Origin: Salvia splendens
Taxonomy: Eukaryota > Streptophyta > Magnoliopsida > Lamiales > Lamiaceae
NCBI RefSeq assembly: GCF_004379255.2
Contig: NC_056039.1
Span: forward strand, 31,509,883-31,573,882
Direction: 5' to 3'
DNA: 64,000 bases
Below, one piece after another: positions 23,270-39,463 of this stretch. The translations under genes were made by a program, and so were the position numbers. Under the pieces are notes generated by a model. The model made no database searches and was not told where the DNA came from. It saw nothing but the letters and a program-made list of their open reading frames with translations. Position 1 is the stretch's first letter; each line of letters opens with the position of its first letter.

Positions 23270-24874
23270 AATAGCTCAGCAATAGCCCAGTCATAGCCTA
23301 GCCACATAATATCCACATCACTATTAATTTAAAAAATGAAATGAAATAATTAACAATCACACAATATACGAAATTTAATTTACGAGACATATACGGGAAA
23401 AGTTTAATAATAATATTAAAATTTAAAAAAGTACAATATTTTAAAAAAATACATTAATTTAAAAAAATACAATAATAAAAAGGAGTGTCAATTCACTCCT
23501 CGTCTCCGTCGTCGCCGCCACCATCGTCGCCGCCACCACCGCCGCCGGTCTCCCTCCGTGCCGCCTCCAAATCCTCCTGCATGCTCAGGAGCAATGTTTG
23601 AAGCAGACTCTTCTCCACGGGGTCCACCGCCGCCTGCCATTCGGCCATCGTCTTGACCATCTGAGCGCGCGTTTGTTGACGCGCGAAGAATTTGAGATCC
23701 GCTGTGGATTGGCCAAGGGGGATGCCGACTGGACCTCCTGTGAACCCCCGGCGATCCCCATCGCCTCCCGTTGAGCCCGTCTGTGCCCAACCGGGCGAGT
23801 ACGGCGAGCAAACGAACGAGAGGTCGGGACCTCCTGGGCCGTCTCTGGGAGGTCGTGGGAACCACCGCTACTGCCGCTGAAATCACCGGAATAGTTCAAC
23901 CGTTGCATCTTCGGCCAGCCAGAGTCAACACCTACTCGGAACTTCTCGGAGTCGTTCAGCACAAGATAGCAGTTCCAATAGGTGAATTCCTTGTACACCC
24001 CCTTCAGGGGGAAGGCTTTCTCCGCTATCCTCCTGCAGTCGTCCTTCGTTTGGCCACTGCTCATCATGCGGAGGGCGTTGGTGTACAAGCCCGAAAATCG
24101 GGAGACCGCAACCCTGATTCGGTCCCACCCCTTCCGGCAATCCTCCCCATTGCGTGGCCTCCCCTCCGGGCAAAACCTCTGGTAGGCTGCTGCTATCTTG
24201 CCCCACAAGTTGACGATCCTCTGGTTGTTCGAAACGAGAGGATCGTCGCAAACACTCACCCACGCCTTGGACAGCGCGAAGTTATCTGCGTCCGTCCACC
24301 TCCTCCGTACCGCGTTGTCGTCCTCACCCGGCTGCGAGGACTCGCCGACCCTTTTCCCCTTGCCTTTCTTCTTTGGGGTGCCCCGACCCCGCCCTGCGCC
24401 CCCCGTTTGAACGGGAGCATCCGGAACTCCTATCCCCAAGTCATCGAAGGAGAAAGTGTCAAACTGGGCCGGAGGCGCAGCCTCCGTTGGCGTCGATGTG
24501 TGCGACGAAACAGTCAAAAAATCAAAACTGGGGCGATAGACGTCCCCCGGCGTCCCCTGCGTCGCCGGTACCCCCGGGCATCATCTGCATCCCGGGTGCC
24601 CACCCCGGCATCTGGACACTGGGTGCCCACCCCGACATCACCGGAAACGCCCCCGGCAGACTCCCCCCCGCTGGTATCCCGGGCATCATCTGCTGCCACG
24701 GGTACATGTTGTAGTATGGGTGCATCTGACTCGGGTGCATCTGACTCCATCCACCTCCCACGCTAGGCGGTTTTTTTTCGCGAAATCCGCTAGGCGGCTG
24801 CAATAGATCGCCTAGCGCACCGCCTAGCACCGACGCTCGGCTAGGCGGTGCGCTAGGCGCTATTGTGGATGCTC
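23270..24874 (-). mobile_element. Harbinger element carrying only ORF1 (family C); left end approximate
   Basis: The right terminus TTGTGGATGCTC (ends 24874) is followed by TAA (24875-24877). The left end is degenerate; the best candidate is the GCTCAGCAATAGCCCAG region near 23270. A second copy of the AATAGCCCAGCCATAGCCTAG motif lies about 93 bp farther left, so the boundary could be as far out as 23175. GC-rich CGCCTAGCG repeats fill the right subterminal region. The only coding content is an ORF1 on the minus strand. Confidence 0.65.
23585..24517 (-). pseudogene. Harbinger ORF1, SANT/Myb-like; main frame open but N-terminus frameshifted
   Basis: An open run of about 310 codons contains a basic KKKGKGKR stretch. 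The SANT-like domain follows (RRRWTDADNFALSKAWVSVC, then NNQRIVNLWGKIAAAYQRF), then WDRIRVAVSRFSGLY and KEFTYWNCYLVLNDSEKFRV. This is the DNA-binding partner protein of PIF/Harbinger transposases. The family's Gly/Pro/Met-rich N-terminus (MHPYYNMYPWQQMMPG) lies directly upstream in another frame (about 24522-24750), so there is a frameshift near 24517. Downstream of about 23700 the frame turns into Arg-rich sequence unlike the family, suggesting a second shift. Confidence 0.75.
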
Positions 24875-24877
24875 TAA

Positions 24878-26827
24878 GAGGATCCACAGTGGGACAATGT
24901 CCCGGCGGATATCCCGACGGACTTCCCAAAAACACATCATGTCACGTCATAAGGACATCTCACTGTATTGCCACGTCATAAGGACATCCCACTGCATAAT
25001 GGCGGACATCCCCAATGACATCCCGATGGACATCTACAATAATAAAAATTCACAAATTCATCAACTTAAACAATTTACGGAATTAAAATTTCAACACGAA
25101 TACGGACGGAGAAAGCGCAATGATAATTTCATTAAATAAAAAAAGTACATTTCTAAAAAAAAGTCTAAACAAATTACATTATAAATATCAACGACGACCC
25201 CTCCGCGTCCATAGCTCTTCAATTGTATCGTTCTGGAGTCGAATATGGGCTTGTCGTTGGCGCATGTCGGCAAATGCACAGACTCGATCGGCCTCTTCAT
25301 GGGGTATCCTCATACGTACATTGGCAGTGGCCACTCCGTGGCTTGGAGCGGCAGCTTCAACATCATCATTGGCCCAATCAGTCAGTGTTGGACCTTCATC
25401 TTCGACAATCATGTTGTGCATGATAATACATGCGTACATGATATCAGCGATGCTGTCAATATACCACAGCCGTGATGGACCCTTCACTGCAGCCCATTGA
25501 GCCTGTAGCACACCAAATGCCCACTCCACATCCTTGCGCGCTGCCTCCTGGCGATCCGCAAAATAGATCTTCTTTTCGTTTGTTGCGCATCTGATCGTCT
25601 TCACAAAGACGGGCCACATAGGGTATATCCCATCCGCCAATTACTAGCTCATATTGTGCTGGTTGCCGTTGGCGACGAAACTGACGGCCGGACCAACGCC
25701 CATGCACTGGTCGTTGAAAAGGGGCGACGACTGGAGGACGTTGATGTCGTTGTTCGACCCGGCTACTCCAAAATAGGCATGTCAAATCCACAGCCGGTAG
25801 TCAGCTACAGCTTCAAGGATCATTGTGGGATTCTTGCCCTTGAAACCGGTAGTGAACACCCCTTTCCAGGCGGCGGGGCAGTTCTTCCACTCCCAATGCA
25901 TACAATCTATGCTGCCCAACATTCCCGAAAACCCGTGCTGAGTCCCGTGCATATCCATCAGAGCCTGGCAATCTTCGGGGGTAGGCTTCCGAAGATACCT
26001 ATCCCCGAATATCTCCCTAACGCCCTCACAAAAATACTTCAGACATTCGCGGGCAGTCATCTCGCCGATGTGGAGGTACTCATCGAACATGTCGGCTGCA
26101 CCTCCGTATGCCAGCTGCCTGATTGCGGCAGTGCACTTTTGTATGGGCGTGTGGCCGGGTTTACTAACCGCATCCTCCCTCATCCTGAAATACTCGTATG
26201 GACGCTCTAAAGCGTCCACGATACGCAGAAATAGCGGACGATGCATCCTAAAACGTCGCCGGAACATGTTCTCCCCAAACCGCGGCTCCGGAGCGAAGTA
26301 GCCCTCATACAACCGACGGTGTGCAGCGATGTGGTCACGGGTACTATAGTTCGACGATGGATGGGTCAAGGTACCGCCGGCTGCTGCTGCTGCTGTAAGG
26401 CCACTTGTATCGTGCGATTTATCTCCCTGGACGTAACGGCCAGCAACTGTTCTTTAATTCGCCGACGTACGTCATCAGCACCCCCACCACTACCACCAGC
26501 ACCACTACTACTACCACTACCACTAGCCATTTTTGATATATAAAAGAAACGTAGAGAGAGAGAAACTCGTTAAAACAAGTGGTACGAATGAAATAAAGTT
26601 CAACGAGCCGTATATATAGAGTTTTTTTTTTAAATTAAAAATTGGGACGTCCGCCGGTAACCCGCAATAGCGGACGTCACAACGGACGTTGTCGGAAAGC
26701 CGCGGATCTGCGGTGTCTGCAGTTGACGTCCGCATCCGTCCCTCCCACGCCTAATGGCGGACGTCCCGCTCAGACATTCGGCACGCCTGTCCGATGTCCG
26801 CTGGGACGTCTGCTGCTGCGAATGCTC
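24878..26827 (-). mobile_element. Harbinger element carrying only the transposase (family D)
   Basis: The left end GAGGATCCACAGTGGGAC (24878) and right end TGCGAATGCTC (26827) are related inverted termini. TAA flanks both sides (24875-24877 and 26828-26830). It is 1950 bp. GGACGTCC-type motifs repeat in the right subterminal region and GGACATCCC in the left. It abuts element C so that the two share a single TAA. Confidence 0.82.
25188..26530 (-). pseudogene. Harbinger DDE transposase, frameshift plus three in-frame stops
   Basis: An ATG at 26530 opens a Ser/Gly-rich leader (MASGSGSSSGAGGSGG) that stops near 26375. The transposase frame then runs 26369-25785 with FRRRFRMHRPLFLRIVDALE, CTAAIRQLAYGG and GSIDCMHWEWKNCPAAWKG (first catalytic Asp). 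A TGA (25782-25784) replaces an expected Trp codon. The frame continues with NNDINVL (second Asp) to a TAG-TAA pair ending at 25641, then to 25188 with VEWAFGVLQAQW (catalytic Glu) and MACIIMHNMIVEDE-type sequence. It is clearly non-functional. The same family as 15573-16931 but a distinct lineage: it is GC-richer and about half the positions differ. Confidence 0.86.
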
Positions 26828-26830
26828 TAA

Positions 26831-27245
26831 AATGTTATAAAGGATTGGATATCCACGTTATAACAGACTTCTAAAAAGATGAGCTCAAATTTTTAGTAAT
26901 AGGAGTGCATACTTTTCCAATATTTTTGTTAAAAAGTCGTAATTTTTCACGTGAAAAATGTATGCAGGGCTCACTTGGTTAAATAAATGCTAATTTATCT
27001 GAATTTAGTATGACAATTCTAGCATGTTTTTTTTCTTTTATTTTATTTGTGGGTGTTACATTAGACAGTAGCAATAATGTGACAATACACAGACTAGTGT
27101 TTTATCACTTTAAATTCTTTAATCGCATAGTAGCTATAAAATATACTAGTATAAAAATGGAATTTAGTCGTTCTCAACATGGTACGATGATGAAAACAGT
27201 TTAATGAGTAAATATTTCCTCTCCAGTCAATAAAGTTATAATTAC
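26831..27245. other. AT-rich spacer
   Basis: No gene or element end recognised between the Harbinger target duplication and the next MITE. Confidence 0.45.
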
Positions 27246-27247
27246 TA

Positions 27248-27509
27248 CTCCCTCCATATTAAAAAAATAGAAACATTAGAAACGTCACGAGTTTTAATGT
27301 ATAATTAGTAAAGTAAGTGAGAAAATTTAGTAAAGTAAGAGAGATGAAAAGAAAAATGAGTAAAGTAAGAGAAATGAACAGAAAATATAGTGAAAATAGA
27401 GTTAGTGGATTGTGTTGTCCATGTCCTAAAATAAAAAGATTCTAAAGTTTATATTTTTAAAGAACGACCCAAAATGAAAATAGTTACTATTTTTTAATAA
27501 CGGAGGGAG
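27248..27509. mobile_element. Stowaway MITE
   Basis: It starts CTCCCTCCATATTAAAAAA and ends TTTTTTAATAACGGAGGGAG, inverted termini, with TA on the left and TG (degenerate TA) on the right. It is 262 bp and non-coding. Confidence 0.85.
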
Positions 27510-28609
27510 TGCCTATGTAAGCGAAGAATCTTTATTGATAATCTTTAAAAAAAATCAAGCCTACTCACATACAATCAGTTATATCAAAAATGAAAAATCG
27601 CAAAGATAGTGAACGGGCACAATCTTCTATTTTAGAGAATATATATTTTTCCAAGACTTCTTTTGGAATTATATACTCACATATCTTCTTTGGGCTAATA
27701 ATAATCAGCTCAACTATTTTAGAGAAAATAACAAGAGTTCAAGTAGACAAGTGGTCCACTTTGATAGATAGATAGATGGCGTGGAAATTGATTGTATGGG
27801 ATTATAGGCTTCAGAAATATAACCACTACCTATATCTAATTGGGGAAGAAAATCTCTACCAATGAAGGCTCAAATTATTAAGTAAATTATTTGACTTCTA
27901 CATCTATTTTTTTAGTATGTAAATGGTACCCCATACTGTACCAATTCAATCTTCCTGGTAATAAAGTAGATCCAAAATTAAGTAAATTATTTGACTTCTA
28001 CATCTATTTTGTGGATTAATAATTAGCAGCCTATAGCAATAATCTCACCTTTTCTAAATCTATTGACTTTCTTGGAACAACTAATTAAAAATAACACTTA
28101 ATTAAAGATGCTTAAACCAAGTACATAAACGTGTGACACACCATCATCCAACTATTTCACTACCAAAACAGGGGAATAATGCAGTGAGATACGAGAAACT
28201 GCAGAAACAGATATAAACATTCTTACAAAATGTGTCCCACTTTCTCTTCTTTCTTTGTATGCTTAAACTTCCTAATCAAAACTGGGAAGATGATTGATCA
28301 ATATATGCCTAAAATTCTTGGGTTTACTTAGCCCCTTGCATCATCTCTGTTTCCCATCCTAATGGGATACAACACAACAGAACGTATATCTCGCTGCTGC
28401 AATCTTTTACAATCCCGTGCTGCACGAGTGAAATAATCTATGATTCATCAGACTCACAATGACTAAATAGGCTAAAGTATATAGTCAAATAATAAGTACT
28501 AGACTATTCGTACAACATAAGGGTGTATTAAATGGAGTGAACATGCTCGAGGCTAGGTTTAACGTGATCGGAACGACCATAACATTATGAATGGATGATA
28601 AAAAACTTA
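27510..28609. other. 3' flank of the RWA gene and AT-rich spacer
   Basis: Contains the RWA 3' untranslated region at its right side. A 36-bp direct repeat with AAATTAAGTAAATTATTTGACTTC-like sequence occurs at about 27875 and 27975. No gene is visible. Confidence 0.5.
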
Positions 28610-33276
<4,667 letters not shown>

Positions 33277-33824
33277 TCGCTTTGCCCGGCGTGAATTAAA
33301 CCTATTCGCGAAATCGATCGATCAAATCTACACAATTTCCATCAATCGATAGAATGTGCAACGATGAAGCGCGTAGAGACACAGGCAGCAGCACTGTGTA
33401 TACAAAAACAATCAATAAAGAGAATGAGAAGAAAAGAGAAGAGCAGAAGACATATGGAATCGGAGATCTGAGGCAACAAGGAGTAGAAGGAAGCAGTGAG
33501 TGACGCGCAACGTCGTCGTTTGCTTCAACGATTGATTTTCTAAATTTCGTCGGTTTAGATGTCACTCTTATTTTCAAGCCAACTGTCACTGTCGGTTTGC
33601 CGTATTTACCGTATTTATTTCTATTTTCCCATAACATCACTAATTATAATGTTTTCCAATAAGAGAATAAAATTGTTTTATTGTCGGATTTGTTCCCCTT
33701 TTATGCGTTAACGTTAATAACAGTAGTTTCGTAGTAAACTAGTACTTCGAGGCATTTCAAAAAAAATGTGGAATTTATTAATAAAAATAATAAGAAAGTA
33801 GAAAAGTGAAAAAAGTAAAGAGAA
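33277..33824. promoter_or_regulatory. RWA 5' leader and promoter region
   Basis: Upstream (minus strand) sequence of RWA. Purine/pyrimidine-rich runs near 33420-33500 could be leader. No clear TATA box is assigned and no other gene is visible. Confidence 0.35.
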
Positions 33825-33827
33825 TAA

Positions 33828-34199
33828 GAGCATTCACAATGAGAGCCCTTCCAACTACCTTGCGGGACGACGGTCGGGAAGGCTCCCATTGCAACCGCCA
33901 AGCCGTCCCGAGGAGAGAGAAAGCGCCGAGAGCACGGGCATGCCAGAGCAGGGACGGCAGTGGGACTGTGCCATTGCGTGCTGACCGCCGAGCCGTCCTG
34001 ATTTTTTATTTCTTTCATTTCTATTCTATATATACAACTCATTGCACTTCATTTTTTTAATATTCTTAATTTTTTAATATTTAATAAATACTAACAATTA
34101 AAATGAATTATATTAAAGGGGTTTTGGGATGGCTGTGATGATGTGATAAGAGAAATAATTAGGAAAGCTATGGGAGGACTCTCTCTATTGTGAATATTT
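33828..34199. mobile_element. Harbinger-type (Tourist) MITE
   Basis: It starts GAGCATTCACAATGAGAG and ends CTCTCTATTGTGAATATTT, inverted termini, with TAA flanking both ends (33825-33827, 34200-34202). It is 372 bp and non-coding. GAGCATYCACA is shared with the larger Harbinger elements in this window. Confidence 0.8.
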
Positions 34200-34202
34200 T
34201 AA

Positions 34203-34816
34203 AATAAGAGAGAGGGAAAAGTAAGATTGACAAATGTGGAACTCTTTACTAAAAAGGGAATAACTCTAATACTATGGAATACCTAAAATAGAAAAATGAT
34301 TCTACTATTATGGAATAAATAGAGTAAGATTTTGTGTTTTAATTGCATAATTAATTTTTATCTTTCTTTTAAGTTTTAATAGTAGTATTTATTATACTAG
34401 AACACTTGGGAATCTGGACATTCCTTAATACAGTACTAATAGATATCTTAATGATGGAGAGTTATAGCTTAATCATTATTATAAGTTATTAAATGTCAAC
34501 TTGCATAACATAAATATGATTAGTGTGATGCGGATGTATAATAGTTAAAGTTTGTCACTTTTTAGGGAGTTTCTTTATAAGTAAATAATACTACTAGTAT
34601 GATTTGCTTTCAATGCATTTATACCTATGTGTAATTTTTAGTAGTATATGTTTTTTTCATTGATGAGGGAAATAGATTTATCATTTTAAATATGATGGAA
34701 TTGAAGGGTTTTGTTAATTCAGTATGCATAGGGAAATATATAAGGATGGAGGGGGTTTGATAATTAAATATCCATAGAAAAAATATAAGATTTACAATGT
34801 ACTGAACACTTGTCTA
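34203..34816. other. AT-rich spacer between two MITEs
   Basis: No gene or repeat terminus recognised. Confidence 0.45.
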
Positions 34817-34819
34817 TAA

Positions 34820-35364
34820 GAGCATCTCCAAGGGAAGAGGTAAATAGAGAGATAAAGAGAAATAACTATCATATTTACCTCTTTTATACTCCATCTGTAG
34901 TAGAGGTGTTTCATTTTCAGCACCCGTTTTAGAATAATGATAATAAATAATTAAAATAGAGAAAATGTAAAATAAGAGAAAGATTAATATAGAGAAGACT
35001 CTTAACTATATTATTCTCTTTTTTACTTTACTTTCTCTGTACTTTAACTATGTATTATAATTTTTCCAAAATGAGTGCTCAAAATGAAACGTCTCTACTA
35101 CAAAGGGACGAAGGGAGTATTATAAAATTTCAGTCTCCAAGGGAAATGGTATATGAGAAGGTATTATACTTTCTTTCATTTTGAGAATGTATCTTTACCT
35201 CTTCTTGAAAAAAAGGTAAAAAGTTTGTTATTTTCATTTGTCTTTTTCATTTACCTTCTTCTCTTGGAGTCCATTACTTTTTGAGAATGTATAGTTACCT
35301 TGTTGAGAAGATAAATGAGAAATATACATTCTCAATTTATTTATTTTTTTTCTTGGAGGTGCTC
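34820..35364. mobile_element. Harbinger-type MITE containing a nested Stowaway
   Basis: It starts GAGCATCTCCAAGGGAAGAGG and ends TTCTTGGAGGTGCTC, with a TAA target duplication (34817-34819, 35365-35367). It is 545 bp including a 229-bp insert at 34889-35117; the host element would be about 314 bp without it. Confidence 0.85.
34889..35117. mobile_element. Stowaway-like MITE nested inside a Harbinger-type MITE
   Basis: It starts CTCCATCTGTAGTAGAGG and ends CAAAGGGACGAAGGGAG, with TA on both sides. The inverted termini extend through GTTTCATTTT/AAAATGAAAC. It is more diverged from the Stowaway consensus than the other copies. Confidence 0.75.
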
Positions 35365-35367
35365 TAA

Positions 35368-36004
35368 ATAATGCATGAATGTCAGAATGTCAAATTTGGG
35401 AAAAAAATTTCAAACATATATGTTGCGTTAGGTATTAATTTTGCGTGGAGTTAATTGTAAACATGATGAGAAACCAGTCACGAACTAGCTTCCTAAAATC
35501 CCAAAATTTATTATTGAACTTACAACAGTTATTTTATGATTCATACGTCCATCGTTACATATCTCGTCTCATTTCCCAACTAATTAACTAATAAAATTAA
35601 ATTAAACAAAAAAAGCTACGTACAGTTGTAGAAATGCTATATTTTTCGTTTATAACATATAATTGTGTTAACAAAATTCACTGGATTTATCTTGTGCAAT
35701 CAACCAATCACTATCAATTAAGCGTAAATTAATTTTTTGAGTAATAATTGGAAGTTGGTTAGTTTGGTTGGAGATTGTTTGCTATCAGAAAACAGCACTT
35801 TGTGAGGATCACGCTTTTGTTAATTTCTTCTAGAAAAATAATAAGAGTTCTCATATCTCTGCAACGATTGTGAATTTGTGATATTATAAAATTAGTGAAT
35901 GATATATCTCAAATGTGTTTTCACTTTTATATTAAGGAATACTGCGCATATTAAATAGGAGTATCTAATTTGTTTTTTAGTTCTATTAAGGAATTCCTAA
36001 AATT

Positions 36005-36041
<37 letters not shown>

Positions 36042-37318
36042 ATTTTAGTACTATTTGGAAATCAGGTTTGAAATCACATGCTACTTCATCCATATATAAA
36101 AAATAATCTTAGTAATCAATGACACAAGTTTTAATATAAAATTGATAAAATAAGAGAAAACTAAAGAGACACAACGTTAATAACGTATTATTAGTGAAAA
36201 ATATGATTCATCTAAAAGCTTATCATAAGTAAAAATATGAAAATGAAAATGTATAAATAAAAATGTTCATATTTTGTTGAAAAGGGCAAAAATGGAAAAA
36301 AAAATATATGTTTTTATGTGATGGAAGGAGTATTTAATACTCCATAATTCAGTTGGCCATGGGCCATGGTTGCCCGTCAGTGCCCTGTTGGTGCTTTTTG
36401 GACAACTGCTCATGAGCTCATCGACGACGTTGTTCATGGGTAATATGTCGAACAATTTTATTGAATGTTAAAAAATTTGTTGATAAAGTTTAGTGCCAAC
36501 TAATTTTCAAAATTTATCAATTGATAATCTCCATTTTAACCAGGGAAATAAGTATGTATATTCTGACTATCCACATTATATGCTCGTTTTAATTAATAAG
36601 CTAAATCTCTAGCGTATCTCCTAAACTCGTTTGCTTTCATTTTGTGATTCCTGTATACGAATTCATTGACGTTATCAACTAACGCACATTGCGTTAGCAA
36701 TGACGAAATGCGGCATAAGAGGTCTCAAATTAATTGCATGGGACAAGTGAATTATCAATTTAATTTACAATTTTTGAATTAGAAGGTACATATATAAAAA
36801 AACAAAAAAAAAATCATTTATTGGATTGACTTGCATGGTTGAGGAATGCAGTTTGACGAGACTATATATGGAATTTATGACATACGAAATAAAATGGTTG
36901 ACTATGAATTATAGATCGAACTGGGTATTAAAATTTGCAACAAGACTTGCCAATGAGCTTTGCTCCGGTTCTTTAGGGAATTACTAATTTTAGGAAACGG
37001 AGTTTTGTTAGTTAAAATTACTTTTTCGCATTTAATGCATTAGGAGGAGACCGATCATAATTCATAAGAGAGAAAAAGAAATGAAAAGAACTCCATGGTG
37101 CAGATAAGTCGTATAGAAAAAGTCATTTGAGTGCTTAATTAATTTAGTTTTGGAAGAACCGATATGGACTCTTTGACCGCTGCCTTATACATAATAGATA
37201 AGTTGGTGGAAATAATCAAATAATGGATGAGCTATTTGACCCTCTCCCTTCTATGTACTTAAATACTTTTCCCATATTAAAAAATACTACTAGGTATGTA
37301 TATAAGTAAATTAGTTAA
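35368..37318. other. AT-rich intergenic DNA
   Basis: About 2 kb without a gene. It contains a (TA)n microsatellite at about 36009-36039. No transposon boundary could be assigned. Confidence 0.5.
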
Positions 37319-37540
37319 ATTGTGTGTGTGAGTCGGCAAGCGGTGAAGAGGTAAATAATGTCAACCAAAGGCCTCAAGTTCAAGTCTTCCGTGGCGCGGC
37401 CTTTAGTACTAAAAAAACATGTTTTATCAGCGGAAACTTGTCCATCGTTGGCGCTAGGTATCAACAAACTCTTTTGCTGTGCATTTATCAACGGATTTTG
37501 GCATCATGTGTATGCGATTAATATTTTGATATTCAATATA
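37319..37540 (+). mobile_element. Possible tRNA-derived SINE
   Basis: A box A-like motif (GTCGGCAAGCGGTG, 37332-37345) and a box B-like motif (AGTTCAAGTCT, 37377-37387) lie about 40 bases apart. This is the arrangement of an internal RNA polymerase III promoter in tRNA-related SINEs. The ends and any target duplication were not identified, and box B lacks the usual GGTTCGA start. Confidence 0.4.
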
Positions 37541-37689
37541 TATATATAGGGTGCTGTTAGGTTGAGATTATTTAGCTAAATTGAGAAATGAGATGCAATC
37601 TCAGCCACTAATTCACAAGATTAACGACATGTCAACAGCTATCACATTATGTCAACACGGGGGTATAAGTGTTATTTCGTGATTTAATG

Positions 37690-37935
37690 TGTCGGATTGT
37701 TGACATGACTTGTATGTCTAGTTGACATGACTTATAATTGTTGTTGACATGGTTTCTATGTACAGTTGACATGGTTTCTATGTACAGTTGACATGGTTGT
37801 ACGTGTATTTGACATGGCTTGTAACACAGTTGACATGGCTTGTACGTGTAGTTGACACGATATGTACCGTAGTTGACATGACATGTATGTGCCGTTGACA
37901 CGATATGCACATCAAATGTCAATAGCCTTGCACAT
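37690..37935. repeat. 22-23-bp minisatellite with GTTGACATGRYTTG core
   Basis: About ten copies of GTTGACATG(A/G)(C/T)TT.TA.GT.TA. The two most similar neighbours share GTTGACATGGTTTCTATGTA exactly. It lies inside element E1. Confidence 0.85.
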
Positions 37936-38391
37936 CAAATGTCAAATTAATAAAGAAAATATGTCTCTTAGTTGAGACAGGGGAGTTTTTTTAAGGATGA
38001 ATGTGGGCATTTTTTAAATATACTTATTAGAATGATGTGAAGTTTACAAAATTTTACTGTATTATTTTTCCATTAATAACATTATAATAATCAAGATCAG
38101 ATTTTTCCATTCCCATAAACTACATTTTCATCATACTGCAATTACAATCTTACAGAAAATAATCTGCATTCCTCTAAACTAAGAAGAAAAAAGAAGTAGA
38201 AAATCAGACATCTCATTGAGTTACCAGCAATCCGCCATTAAAAGTCTGGCCTCAAGGATGTATTAATCAGGCTATTAAAAAAAAGGATTCAATGCAACTA
38301 CATTTCGCCAGATCCTTAAAACATGGGAAATGAAATTAAAAACTATTCCACCATAGCAAAAATAAAAATCGAAGATCAATTTGGGGATTGT

Positions 38392-38754
38392 TCAAACCTT
38401 AGTTTTGTGCAGCAGCGGCGCGAAGCCGTAGGAGGACGACGATTCTTTGCAGGACAAGTTGTCGGAGCTGACCTCGGCGACAATGTTGATGAAATCATCG
38501 AGGCTGAGGCCGCGGAAGCGCTCCTCGTCGTCGTCGAGGAGGCGGAGGATTTGGGAGAAGAAAGCGGGCTCGCAGAGGAGAACAAGGCCGCCGGCGGTTT
38601 GGAAGCCGAATTCCTCCTCCGCCTGGTCGAGGAGGGCGACGATCCAGACGGTGGTATCGTGGCGGAGGGCGGCGGAGGAGACGGCGAGCGGCGAGGCCGC
38701 GGCGGAGAAGACGGTGGGAGAGGTGGTGAAGGGCGGTGGATTTAGCGACGCCAA
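38392..38754 (-). pseudogene. SAUR-like auxin-responsive protein fragment inside element E1
   Basis: The open frame of 120 codons contains ALLDQAEEEFGFQTAGGLVL followed by LCEPAFFSQILRLL. This matches the C-terminal half of the SAUR domain (LLxxAEEEFGF...G.L..PC....F). The conserved upstream RFVVP and YLSHPLF residues are missing: the sequence before it is RHDTTVWIV and a Ser/Ala/Pro-rich leader. It is GC-rich (unlike the AT-rich element around it). It is most simply a host-gene fragment captured by the element. Whether the frame is expressed is unknown. Confidence 0.65.
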
Positions 38755-38948
38755 ATTGGAAGAACCCTCCTAATTAGAATACAAAATTACCACTATGCCC
38801 TTTTATAATTAATTAATCTAAAAATATTTTTTATGTGGCAAAATCTGGACCACTCATTTTTATAAAATGAGTGGCTGAGATTGCATCTCATTTCTCAATT
38901 AGCCTAAAAAATCTCAATTGATCATGGACCTATATATATATATATATA

Positions 38949-39233
38949 GGGTTTTGATCCATGCAAAACCATTCTTAATACAAAAATGCAGAACCAAGCA
39001 TACAAAAGTCATTTTTAGGTCATTGTAAGCTTATTTTTACATCATTATAGTAAGGATGACATGAAATAATCTTAACATGACCTCAAACCCAAAGTTTATA
39101 ATATGACCTAAAACTGCTTTACAATGACCCTCCGTGTTTTTGTTTAATTATTGACCATTGGATTGTCAAATCTCATGGTCAGGTTTTGGTCTGGATTTTG
39201 TATTGAGATCAAGTTTTGTATTGATCATTTTCC
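38949..39233. mobile_element. (TA)n-flanked element E2, small non-coding
   Basis: It starts GGGTTTTGATCCATGCAAAAC and, read inverted from the right, GGAAAATGATCAATACAAAAC, so it has inverted termini of about 20 bp with mismatches. (TA)n lies on both sides (38931-38948, 39234-39255). It is 285 bp. Confidence 0.75.
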
Positions 39234-39463
39234 TATATATATATATATATATATAGGGTAGTGATCAATGTATAACTAATCTTAAGTGTATAACTAGAGA
39301 ACAAATCTCAGCCACACATCTTAATGGAACAAAAATTATTTATTTTAATTATAGAAAATATGCTGAGGGTAATTTTGGAAATTACTTTATGAATTAAAAC
39401 ATGCGATCAAATTACGCGAAATCTTCCAAATCTGCGATCCTTTCTTCTTCCAAATCGTAATTC

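Larger units (their letters stand above)
37549..38930. mobile_element. (TA)n-flanked element E1 with captured SAUR-like fragment
   Basis: It is bounded by TATATATA on both sides. The left end starts GGGTGCTG and soon runs into TTGAGAAATGAGATGCAATC then TCAGCCACT. The right end, read inverted, starts GGTCCATGATCAATTG and carries the same 30-bp TTGAGAAATGAGATGC... block. So it has inverted termini of about 75 bp with gaps. Internally there are a 22-23-bp minisatellite (37690-37935) and an SAUR-like fragment on the minus strand (38392-38754). (TA)n is the apparent target. Rice Micron elements are the known precedent for (TA)n-flanked insertion; the family here is unassigned. Confidence 0.75.

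Noticed and set aside
23771..24766. Open frame of 331 codons on the plus strand
   Set aside because: Antisense to the Harbinger ORF1, explained by GC-rich codon positions; Arg/Pro-rich and without recognisable domain.
25656..26210. Open frame of 184 codons on the plus strand
   Set aside because: Antisense to the damaged Harbinger transposase.
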